Source: Oxytricha trifallax (Eukaryota; Ciliophora; Spirotrichea; Sporadotrichida; Oxytrichidae). Taken from it: DNA of 64,000 bases. The stretch is from assembly GCA_000711775.1 (NCBI GenBank), contig ARYC01000179.1:153838-217837 (forward strand). Direction: 5' to 3'. Below are positions 26,254-36,400 of this stretch, piece by piece; within the stretch, counting starts at the first letter, position 1, and each line of letters opens with the position of its first letter. The position numbers and the translations under genes were made by a program. The notes below the pieces were generated by a model. The model did not search any database, had not been told where the DNA came from, and saw only the letters and a program-made list of their open reading frames with translations.

Positions 26254-27525
26254 TGAAAACTTCTTAGCATAGTTTAGCAATCCTTAAGTTTTTTATCTTT
26301 TCACTGTAAGTTATTTTTGGATATAAGTTCGATTATTTTGAAGAATTTGGTTAAATTTATCAAGCTTGCGATAGTAAAACCCTGTGAATCAAATTGTTTA
26401 TATATTGTAATTCTTGACAAAGCAATATTTCTGAAGTAAGAAGCCCGTGACTACCCAGAGGCAGAGAAAGTATTCAGAGATGCCTACTCAAAGTCAGGAG
26501 GAGCTTCAAAGAAGATGGAAATTTTGTTTGATATTCTTCTAATGAACATTGAGAAGTTCGATATCGATGCTCTCAAGAAAGATGTCACTCTTTGCAAATA
26601 AACTTGCTCCCATAGTTTAATTACTCTTATTTAGAATTATAAAAATGGTCAATTTTTGAAGTTCAAATCCTTTAAAATAAAAAACATTTTATGTTATGTA
26701 GTTTAGCTTGTCGATGAAGGAGCTGATTGGGATAAGAAAAATAAGCTAAAGATCTTCGAGGGAGTCTACTGCATGCTGATTCGTGATTTGAAGAGAGCAG
26801 CCGAACTCTTCATGAGTTCAATCGCAACCTTCACTTGTGTAGAACTTATGAGCTACAAGGATTTCGTCTTCTACACTGTAGTCACTGCCATGGTCACTCA
26901 AGACAGAAAGACCATCAGAAAGGAAGTTGTTCATTCACCTGATATCCTTAAAAATATAGCTATATTTAACGTTCAGTTTCTCTTAAGTTTTCCTATTATA
27001 TCCTTCATAACGCTTAAATAAAAAGTATTCCTTGCAGTGATCAGAGATATTCCATTCTTGAGACAATATATGGAAAGCTTTTACAACTGTGAGTACAAGA
27101 CTTTCTTTGAAGCCTTTGTTGAGATTATCGATTTGATCAAAGCAGACAAGTATCTCCAGACTCATGCCAACTAAATGCATTACTAATAAATTTCTTCATT
27201 AGCAATTGCATTATTTGTAATTTTAAAAGCCAATTTCTTCATTAAGGAAATGCGCTTAGTAGCTTACAGACAATACTTAGAAAGCTTCAAGAGTGTGACT
27301 ATTGAAAATATGGGCAGAGCTTTCGGTGTCTCCTCTGACTTCATTGATAAAGAGCTCTCTAACTTCATCTACATTGGGAAGATAAACTGCAAAATTGACA
27401 AGGTTTCAGGTGTCATTGAATCAAACAGACCAAATAGAAAGGCAGAGCTGTTCCAGAATAACATCAAGCAAGGCGATGCACTCTTAAATAGAATTCAGAA
27501 ACTGGCAAGAGCACTCGATATTTGA
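26162..27525 (+). CDS. RPN7: 26S proteasome lid subunit RPN7/PSMD6, scrambled (plus-strand segments)
   Basis: RPN7 is a scaffold subunit of the 19S lid. The first segment (26162-26292) starts MSNQDFHLERTSSQLNKLAV and ends ...NPQV at pointer GTTTT. The plus strand resumes at pointer ATTCTTGACAAA (26410-26421) with KAIFLKQEARDYPEAEKVFR, then LVDEGADWDKKNKLKIFEGV, FTCVELMSYKDFVFYTVVTA and IRDIPFLRQYMESFYNCEYK. The PCI winged-helix end is EMRLVAYRQYLESF...AFGVSSDFIDKELSNFI...NCKIDKVSGVIESNRP...LLNRIQKLARALDI, stop TGA 27523-27525. These match human PSMD6 block by block. About 50 residues are missing between the first two segments; they are encoded in reverse at 27898-28053. Further AT-rich inserts lie at about 26600-26705, 26955-27035 and 27175-27245. 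With all parts joined the protein is close to the usual 390 residues. Confidence 0.92.
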
Positions 27526-27897
27526 AGTGGAAGAGGAGTTTTAATGTGTATGTTGAAATTTATAATAAAATGTTAATGCTTTGTTTTTGAAGGGGATTTA
27601 AAGAAAGTATAATAATGAATATTTCATTTTCTTATCATTTATTTTTATAATCAAGCAAGGAAGTACTTAATAGGGTAACTACTTTAATTATTGGATCTAT
27701 TTAAAAAAATATAACTATCCCTTATAATTGTTTCATAGATCAAGAATTTAATTTACATTTTTATTACATCCTTATTCCTTAATTATAATCATATGAATAC
27801 TTTCAATATGTTTAGAATGATACTATAAATTTTCCCTGCCATGAAATTAATTTTATAAGAGATACTGATAAAACTATTTGATTTAACATTTTTTTAA
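27526..27897. other. Non-coding gap between RPN7 and its inverted segment
   Basis: AT-rich, with no credible coding frame. It holds the 3' end of the plus-strand RPN7 part and separates it from the inverted MDS. In germline terms it behaves as spacer or IES. Confidence 0.4.
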
Positions 27898-28053
27898 TTT
27901 GTCAAGAATGGCATCTCTAACCTCAACATCTCCCTGATTGGTCTTTGCATCCTCAATCTTTGCATCGAGTTTCTTAAGCTCCTCTTCTATTTCCCTCTCA
28001 GTCCATTCTTTAGAGGGACCCTTGTTAGTCTTTGAAGCGTCTAAACCGAAAAC
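27898..28053 (-). CDS. RPN7: Inverted MDS of RPN7
   Basis: Read on the minus strand from 28053, this 156-bp block encodes VFGLDASKTNKGPSKEWTER and then EEELKKLDAKIEDAK...VEVRDAILDK. It corresponds to the acidic coiled segment before the first helical repeats of PSMD6 (EDELKRLDEELEDAEKN...SEIRDAMMAKAEYL). Its 5' end carries GTTTT (28053-28049), matching GTTTT at 26288-26292. Its 3' end carries ATTCTTGACAAA (27909-27898), matching 26410-26421. Splicing through both pointers gives one uninterrupted in-frame protein: ...NPQVFGLDASK... and ...RDAILDKAIFLKQ.... The block is therefore a permuted and inverted MDS, not a separate small gene. Confidence 0.9.
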
Positions 28054-28416
28054 CAAGTCCATTTTTATGATAATTTAAGTTTATATTTTTTGGTTAAGTA
28101 ATTTTTAAATTTTTATACTTTAACTTGATCGCTTAAATTTACAAATCAATCCAATTCCAAAAATACAAGCAATCCCTAAAATTAAATATTTGAATTAAAT
28201 ATTGTAATAAAACTAACACTGTTAATAAATATACATAGTAATATTATCTTTGAATTTTCAATTAATATATTTTCATATTATTTAGATATTTAAAGTTTAT
28301 TAAAGTTAGTGAATTTTCTATTTTACACTATCTTTAAATAATGATTTTTCCGGTATTTAGTTATTATTAAAATTTAATACAATCAAAGTTTTAAATCAGT
28401 GCAATTTGTAATTTAT

Positions 28417-30470
28417 ATGGACCCACAACTTGAAAGATTCATGGATGAGTGCTAAGATCAGCATTTAGCCATCTACCGATATATGTATATGATTATTGAA
28501 CTGGACAAGAAAAGAGCTGGTAAGTCGAACTATGAAAAAATTCTTTTAATGATAACATTTAAAAGAAGAGATATTACCAAAATAAGTTTGTCAAAAATAA
28601 ATATTCTGACCAGATATAAACAAAAATGTCATGTTCGCTTTCTTTTTCTTTATTAATGAATTTATAATCAGAAATCTAACGATAATATTATAGTGCTTGA
28701 AAAACAGATTGACTTTTTGAAGGCAGAACTACTTAACCCAAAACCCCTTTACGAATTAAGTTCCCAAGTATAGATTGACATTGAGAAACTTAAGTACATG
28801 AAGAAGTTGCAGTTAATACGTTAGTTGTATCAGCAACTTGAAGCTGTTGATGATGAGTGCATACTTTTAGCTCAGAAAAATTTCAATTTGGCTTTTGCTG
28901 AGACTGTTAGGTGTGAAAAGAAAGCTAGAGAGTTACTTAGCAGCAGCACAGATCAAGTTTACAACTAAGGTAAGTAAATTATTATAAAATAATGAGTAAT
29001 AAAAATTCTAAAGATGGCAGTATGATTCAGGGTGGAAACAACGGAGGCAGTAAATAAAGAATTATGGATCTAGACAGGAGGTTCAAAAAGCTCAAAACTA
29101 TGCAGAGTTTAGTCATGAACTTCTACAAACCAGCTGGGCAGAATTAATCTGATCAAGCAGCCTGCAAAAACAACTAAGAAAGTTAAACTTTATTCTATGG
29201 ATATTCTAACTCAAGTAATCCTATTCAAAATATTACTAAAAAATAAAATGAGGAGGAATTCATATAGGGAAGTGTTGAATAGAATTTGGTTTCCTCTACA
29301 TTAGGTTTACAATAAATTCAAACTTCTAATTAAAGACCAATAAAATCAGAAAACTCTTTCAATCAGCATGACAAATCACAATTCCTTCAGCCTATTTAAG
29401 AAGCTTTTGATGATGATGAATTCATGATAGATTCAAACAAAATGGCTTTGGTTCATCAAACCAATGTGAATAAATCTATATATGATCAATAAGATTCGAT
29501 GATTAAAGATAAGAAAATTGAAAACTACCAACAGTAAAACTCAGCAATTTTAAGCAATTAAACTCCTCCTTCACATCAATACGTCCAAGAAAATCATTAA
29601 TCTAAAAATGAGCAGTAAAATAAACTTTCTTTGAATGATGAAGATTTTACTGAGATAATGGAAGTGGATGAAGATTTTAGGGGAAGTCAGGACGATCATG
29701 TTATTCATAAATTAAGAAGCGAAGAAATATTGAGTAAATAGCAAGTGTAGAATTCTAACAAAACTATCATTGATAGTGGCCCAAAAACAGATCAGATTAA
29801 ATAAAGTTCAACCAATCAGTAATCTTCTCAAAACACTTTGATTAACTAGCCATATGGTGGCAAGGTACCCAGGTCCCATTAAACTTAAGCAAATAAATAA
29901 TAGATATGTTTGAAAAATGAAGAGAAAGGTAATGAGGACTCTCAACCGATACCCTAAACTAATACAGTCGAATAAACATCTTTTCAAACTAAAATAACAA
30001 TCACTGATCAATAAACAGTCTCAGCTCTGAAACCAGAATAACCTGTATAGTTAGTTTAGCAAGACTAAAGCTACAATAATTTCATTTTGAAGCATGAACA
30101 TAGTGCAAGTTATGGTAGCTACTAAGACTAGACTAAAGATAGTAGCATTGGCTCAGTAGCTAAGGAGTCAGTTTCAAAGCATGATTATCACCTTTAAGCT
30201 AAAGATATTTAATCTTCAGTTTCAAATTCTCCTAAGAAAGTAGCAAAACAACTACTTTTCGATTTGCCTGAAGATAACCAAACTTAAATATGCTAAACTA
30301 CCTCAAATGTGGGAGGCATTTGTGAGACAGTGAAGAGCAGAAAAAGGAGAAGGTCTAATATATCTAGTTAAAATAGCAGGAACAGTAGTGCTTGTAGTGG
30401 AAGCAGTGATTACAGAGATAGCTTAAACTAGCAATAATATTGTGGATCATAGGATGTTGAAATGGATTGA
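28417..30470 (+). CDS. Protein with helical N-terminus and long disordered Gln/Ser-rich tail
   Basis: ATG 28417 opens MDPQLERFMDECQDQHLAIY, ending at a GTAAGT-type donor near 28520. After an AT-rich gap, coding resumes near 28695 with a helical segment (KQIDFLKAELLNPKPLYELS; YMKKLQLIRQLYQQLEAVDD). After another gap near 28970-29010 a long open block runs to TGA 30468-30470. This block is rich in Gln, Ser, Asn and Asp with short basic motifs (VKSRKRRRSN near 30331) and acidic patches (EVDEDFRGSQDDH near 29664). The basic motif could be a nuclear localisation signal. No family was recognised. Confidence 0.55.
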
Positions 30471-30748
30471 GAAATTTTAGTTGAAAACAGCTAATTTGAT
30501 TTGATTGAAACTATGATTAGAATTATTAAATGTCAATGAAGATATGTTAATTTATAACATGAATGAAATACTTATTACTTACTTTAAGTTATGATTTGAT
30601 AATGATTTATGATTTCAAAAATTGCTTTATAATAATTCTAGTCAAATTTATCTTGATTTCAATATAAATAATGATGTCTTCTTTAAGTTTGATAAAAGGA
30701 AATTTCTAACAAATTTACTGAATATAAGTTGATTATCAATGATTTAAC
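30471..30748. other. Spacer between convergent genes
   Basis: AT-rich sequence between the TGA of the plus-strand gene and the TGA (30751-30749) of catalase-like gene A on the minus strand. No coding frame was seen. Confidence 0.4.
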
Positions 30749-32603
30749 TCATTAAATACCATTATGAGCTTTGGCTAACTCAACCATAGATAATGGATTT
30801 TTGATTAAATTTCTCATAACTGATTTGAATTGTTCGAATTTAAAACTAGTAAGCATTTTTATATATAATTAAAGAAATTACAGTAAAGAAAATAAGAGGT
30901 ATCTCTTATAAACTTTAGCAATTAATATTTATATTGAATGGGCAACCTGCTGGTTGAGAAGCTTATACACTGCCTGAGTTTAGAGCATCTTTCCATTCTG
31001 GGTGCACAGCTACATCCTCTTCTGGATTTTGATGCTTGAAGAATAAGGTGGTGTCACCATACTTAACATAACAAATTATTTGGCTTATTTTTATGGTACA
31101 ATATAAGGTATTTAATTTTTTCATAATTTTTACTTGCTTCTAGTTACTTCTGAAGTGGTGATGATATCTCCAATCTATTTTAAAACTAAATTCATTCGAT
31201 AATTATATCTATGATAAATAATGCTTATTTCATAATTATATTTAGTAAATGTGAACTCTGGGAGCACCGCTTTCCTTAACAGCCATCACTTTATACAAAG
31301 TGGTGCCAGCTGGAATATAAACTTTTTTTTATAGAGTAATTATTATAAGAATGGTTTCTAACTGCTCGGTAAAGTATTTAGTGTAGTCATCGGAAAACTT
31401 AGTTCTCAATTCATCAGGTGGGGAGAACACTAAAAGGTAGGGGAATTGGGGGTTCTCTATCACGGTTCCGTCTGTATGGTTAAATCTAAATTTTATCTTT
31501 AATAATAACAAATGTTTATAAGTTTTTTAAAATGGTGCTTGGAAATATCTCCAGTTCCCATGTGGTAAACCTAAAGTATAATTATTGTAAGACTATAAAT
31601 TTAAATAATCATAGTAAAAAGAAGTTTGGATGTATTCAGTAGCTGTTTTAAGCTTGGATTTCAGTGGTTCGGGAGGAATGGGAATACCGTTTTAGAAATC
31701 ATTTATTTAAATAAGACAACTTTAATTCTTGAAAAATTGTAGAACTACCATTAAATTAATTTTCATTCTTGAAGAAATTCCATGAATCTTGATGTACAGT
31801 AACTTGATATTTGATTATATAATTTATATTTTTAAATAGTAACTGTTACAATATTTTTGCTTGGCTGGCCATCAACTAAGAACTTGAGCCCGAATCCTGG
31901 AGCTAAGTTTCCATTAGCTTGCTCAGCCTTGGTCTTGGTAGTATCTGGTTAAATTGCTGAAGACATTCTAATGATTGCATTTATTTTTTTACATGCAAAT
32001 TAATTGCATGTTCGCAACCAGTTTCGAAAATTCCGGTGTACCCTTCATTGTTCGCAACAGGCACGAATTTAACTTGAGCTACAAATATTAACTTAATCTA
32101 ATTGTTTTTATATCATTTTTATGCCTATTATTACGTACTGATTTACATAAAGTATTTAAAATGTGTAAATGACAAATAATTATAATAAATTTCTGTATAG
32201 ATTTCAAAATATTATAATTAATTGAGCAACAGCACCAACAGAGTGAATGTACTTAACACGTTTGCCTAACCAGCTTGTAGGCATGGTGTCACTCTCATAC
32301 TAAAGAGAAGGACGCATGTCTTCAACAAAGAGAGCAGCTATACCAGTTGCTCCATACCATCCATTTGAGGTATTGTCAGCAGTCACTTGCTGCCAGATCA
32401 ATGATTAATTAAAATTCGTAAAATTCTTAAGATGCTCATAAAAAAAATAATTTTCTCTTTGTAAAGTTTTAAATTTATGATTATTTCTCGGCAGCAGACT
32501 TGGTTTGGTAGTTGTCACCGTTAAGTTCCCAAGTTTCCTTAGCGGAGACTAATTAAGTTGCGGCAAAGGCGCAGATCATTAACTTGTAAGCCAAATTTCT
32601 CAT
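30749..32603 (-). CDS. Secreted catalase-like family protein, gene A
   Basis: First of six tandem paralogues. The ATG at 32603 opens MRNLAYKLMICAFAATQLVS, a signal peptide, followed by ETWELNGDNYQTK. Later blocks are GWYGATGIAALFVEDMRPSL, LGKRVKYIHSVGAVAQ, VKFVPVANNEGYTGIF, APGFGLKFLVDGQPS, FNHTDGTVIENPQFPYLLVF, FSDDYTKYFTEQLE, IGDIITTSEVTRSKYGDTTL, FFKHQ and GCPFKS. The stop is TGA 30751-30749. Two IESs were read exactly: 30825-30949 with pointer ATTCAA, which joins GCPF to KSVMRNLIK, and 31060-31135 with pointer AAGTA (TACTT on the plus strand), which gives RSKYGD. The H-x-x-G, RxS and GFGLKF blocks recall the catalase core, but the heme-ligand region was not identified, so catalase-like is only a suggestion. 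A and B form one subgroup by sequence and IES position. Confidence 0.75.
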
Positions 32604-33494
32604 GATTTGGAATAATAAATGTAAAGAATGTATGCTATAAATGATTAATTTTTAATATTACCACAATTATTATTGATTTTGGATATGATTTTAGTAATGA
32701 AATATATTATTATATAAATTTAATGCCTCTATTTAGGTAATATAATTTGGACTCATTTTAACTATTTACTATTTTAGCTAATTTATTGATTAATGTTAAA
32801 ATACTTATATTTTGTAAGACTTTCATTCTTTTATTGTGTATAATTTTACCATTATTGGAAATTTATAAAATCATATTTAGTTTTATTACTAAAAATAAGA
32901 AAAATTAAATTTTTTTAGTTTAATAATGCATTATAAAATTGATTTTATAATTAATCATTTTTATGAGTGAGATTTTTAAAATAATAATTATTCAAATAAA
33001 TCTATTCTTTCTAAATAAATATAATTAGCTTAATCATTTGAAAAAAGATGCAGCAGTTTCATGTATTGAAGTATTAGCACAAATAATAAAATATTATATT
33101 TATTATTATATGGTTTCGGAGATCAACACTGGGATTTAAGCCAACCAGATAGATATAAAGGAAAGATAAACGTATTATACAGTTTCATACCTTGTAATTT
33201 GAAATATCTATCTTATATAGTATTTTAATTGCTTCATGTCTCACACTAATCCGCTCTCTCTAGTTTTCTTTAAAATTAATTCCAATAAACTAGGCAAGAT
33301 CCCTTTTTAGAAAAAACTTAATGTTTGGCTTGCTAATAAATAAAATATAAGTATCTAATGAAGTAAAATAAGATCTCGGAATTATGTGAGTTTGAATATA
33401 TTTAAGTTTTTAGGATAAATTACTGTGATAATAACCTATTTCTAGGGAATATTTGTTATGATTAGTTAATCTTTCAATCATTGTAAGAAACTGC
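32604..33494. other. AT-rich intergenic region between genes A and B
   Basis: About 890 bp upstream of gene A and downstream of gene B. It is strongly AT-rich. No coding frame with family similarity was seen. It should hold the promoter of gene A if both genes share a somatic chromosome. Confidence 0.4.
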
Positions 33495-36400
33495 TCAGTG
33501 ACCTAGAGCAACAGCCTTTGGCTCTTCAATGAATCCCTTGATCATGGCCTTGAGTTTGTGCATGGGGCACTCACCACCTTGAACGGATTTCTTGTCGATT
33601 CTGAGGGCTTCTCTCCATTCAAAACCCCAAAACCCCTTAATGAAGTTTATTAGTGCTTTGATAAGTAGGGTATAGTTGGGGTCTTAAAAGGGTTAGTAGA
33701 GAAAACGCAGGATATATGTGAATTTTAGAAATATTTTAAAAAATATTAGGTGAATTAATTCAAACAAATTTTATCTGCTTGTCTTATTTGGATCTCTTTA
33801 ATCTTGTTCTCTCTAGTTGCTCAAGTATTCCATATAATTATTGCCTAGGATAGGAGGGAGCTCTCACGATTATTATATATAGTATACTTTTTATTTCTTC
33901 GCAAATATTTTCTTACTTTATAAGCTTCTAGGCTAAACTTATTGATTATTTTTAATGCTTCGTCCCAAAGTAAGTTATGCTTTCCATATCTCTCTTTAAT
34001 ATAATAGCAGCAACTGTCCATACAACCCACTAAAGTGACTTTTAGTCTATTTCTATACAATTGGAAGTATCCCGGAGCTTCAAGAACCTTTGCTAATTTC
34101 ACTATCTCTTATCTTAAGGCTCTATTAAAATCGATTACTACGAATTCTAAAGGGAAAAGATTTAGCATAAAATTTTCTGGCTTCATATCTCTATGAACAT
34201 ATTCAAGTTCATACAATTCCATGAGCTGAAAGGGTATACCTTGAATGCATATTAGAAACCCCAAAACCTCTTAATGAGGTTTATAAGTGCTTTGATTTGT
34301 AGGGAATTAGTTTGAGGTTGGGGTTATTAATAGGTTTTAATGTGAAATTTATAGTAAATGCATTTCAATTAATCACTCATTTTGTATCATGAGGGAGATG
34401 TCTGAAGTTTGTCTTACTTAACCACAACTCTATCTGCTCTATTTATATGTCTGATCTTGAGTTTAGTCTTATTATTATTTGTTCTAAACGAGATACCCCT
34501 CCCACCCCTCCCCATACCCCCTCCACCCCCAACCTATTTTATAATAATAAAATAATTTAATAATTTATAAAATCTTTTATAAATGAGTATTTTATAAATT
34601 AATCATTATTATTAATTTAAATATAATTAAGATTATTAAGCTTTAATTATAAATAAAAATAATATTCAATCAATAAAATTTTAAAATTCTCATTATAAAA
34701 GATTTTATAAATTATTATAATTATTTAATCAATAATTTTCAAAATTCTCATTTATAAAAGATTTTATAAATTATTAAATTATTTTTTTATTATAAAATAG
34801 GTTGGGGGTGGGAGGGGGGTATGGGGAGGGGTATCTCGGTGTAAGGGGTGGGGGGTGGAGAGGGGTATCTCGGTTAGAACAATTATTGACTCTGCCATTT
34901 GTTTCATTGATTGAGAGACTTTCGTTTTGTAAATAAAATGCATTATTCTTTGTTTTGCGTCCTTTTTGCACCTTGTAGAGCAGTAATCGTTGCGACGCAT
35001 ATCGCACTCTATTATTATTGTTGCCATAGCCCAAAAATCCCAATGAAAGTCTCCATCTCTCCAGTCTTCCTCTTTCTGGATAATAGCCGTGAGTTTCCAT
35101 AACACTCCCAAGTCTTTACTTCCACTCTTACAGCTCTGTTAAATCAATTATTGATACTCTTACAGGCGAAAAATTCATCATTATATTCTCAGGCTTGATA
35201 TCCCTTTGAAAAAAACCTAAATTATGAGGCTCTTTGATACCCTGTATAGTTAAGGTTGCTATTAATGCAAGCTATCTATGATTCATTTGATCAGTAATGA
35301 AATCTTTGAGGGTCATTTCACATAGAGGCAGTCTAAAAGCAACATGATCCTTGGCAAGGAGTAAGCATCTAGCTTGATTAAGTAACTACACTCTTTAAGC
35401 CTTGCTTGAGTGAGTACTTGATACTCATTTGTAAACTCCATCTAGTATTTATCATCACTTAAGAGATAGTTGAAGGGATACACATTGTATGCATACTGAT
35501 GATCATTGATAACTTTCTTATCAAAGGAGTCTTCTATTAAAAGGTAGCTTTAAAGAGAAGTGTCTAGGTCAATTTAAGCAAGTACAGGAATCTTTTTAAA
35601 TTGAATCTTGATAATAATTTTTGTTATTTCAGAGTTCAGTTAGTTGCGTGCCTTCTTAACGTACTCTAACTCTCTAGCTTGTTTAGGCACTACGACCTTA
35701 GAATATTCCCTCACTTTTCTTTTGTTGAGAAGCTTCAGCTCAACTTCATGATTCTCAATTTTTATATCTTTCTTGTGAGCTTTTAATAGATGCTTCTTCA
35801 AGTCTCTTGTATGAGAGTATTGCTTATGGCACTCAAAGCATTCATACTTTCCATCGATTTTATCATTCTTTAAGTTAATTGTGGGCTTGGCTTCTCTATG
35901 CTCCTTCATATGTCTGGACCAGGTTGATTTATGAGCAAAATCTCTCTCACATAACTCACAAAAATAGACTTCAACTTCTTCAGTTTGTATAGGAATTTCA
36001 TTAATACCTTTCTCCTCCTCTCTGTCTCCCACACACTTGTTTGCCATTAATTTTCTATTATTAATTTCAATTTTAATAACAGAGACATCAAGTGATAGCT
36101 CTGGTAGTTCCTTATGAGAGTTCATCTCGCAGCTATCACACTTTTTATTGCTCCCAAAGGTAAGTCTCATTTAGTTTTATGGAAGTGCTGTTGTTTTTCT
36201 TAAAATGTTAGCGCTCATATTTAAATTTGAATTTAAAATTATAAAACTGCCTCTATAACTGAGAGCTTATATGAGAGCTTTGCAAGTCTACAAGTTTCAA
36301 GGGAATTTTTTAGAGTATGAGAGAAGAAATATGAGTTTTTAAGAGACGATCCAGCTCTAAATCTGGGTGAGAAAGTAACCATTTAAACTTTCAATAATAA

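Noticed and set aside
27898..28065. A separate small minus-strand gene starting MDLVFGLDASK
   Set aside because: It has no TGA at a sensible place and exactly fills the gap in RPN7, with pointer repeats at both ends, so it is an inverted MDS.
34774..35111. Overlapping 108- and 110-residue minus-strand frames
   Set aside because: They run from the zinc-finger/kinase gene into the G-rich foldback arm. Only the part above 34880 belongs to a gene.
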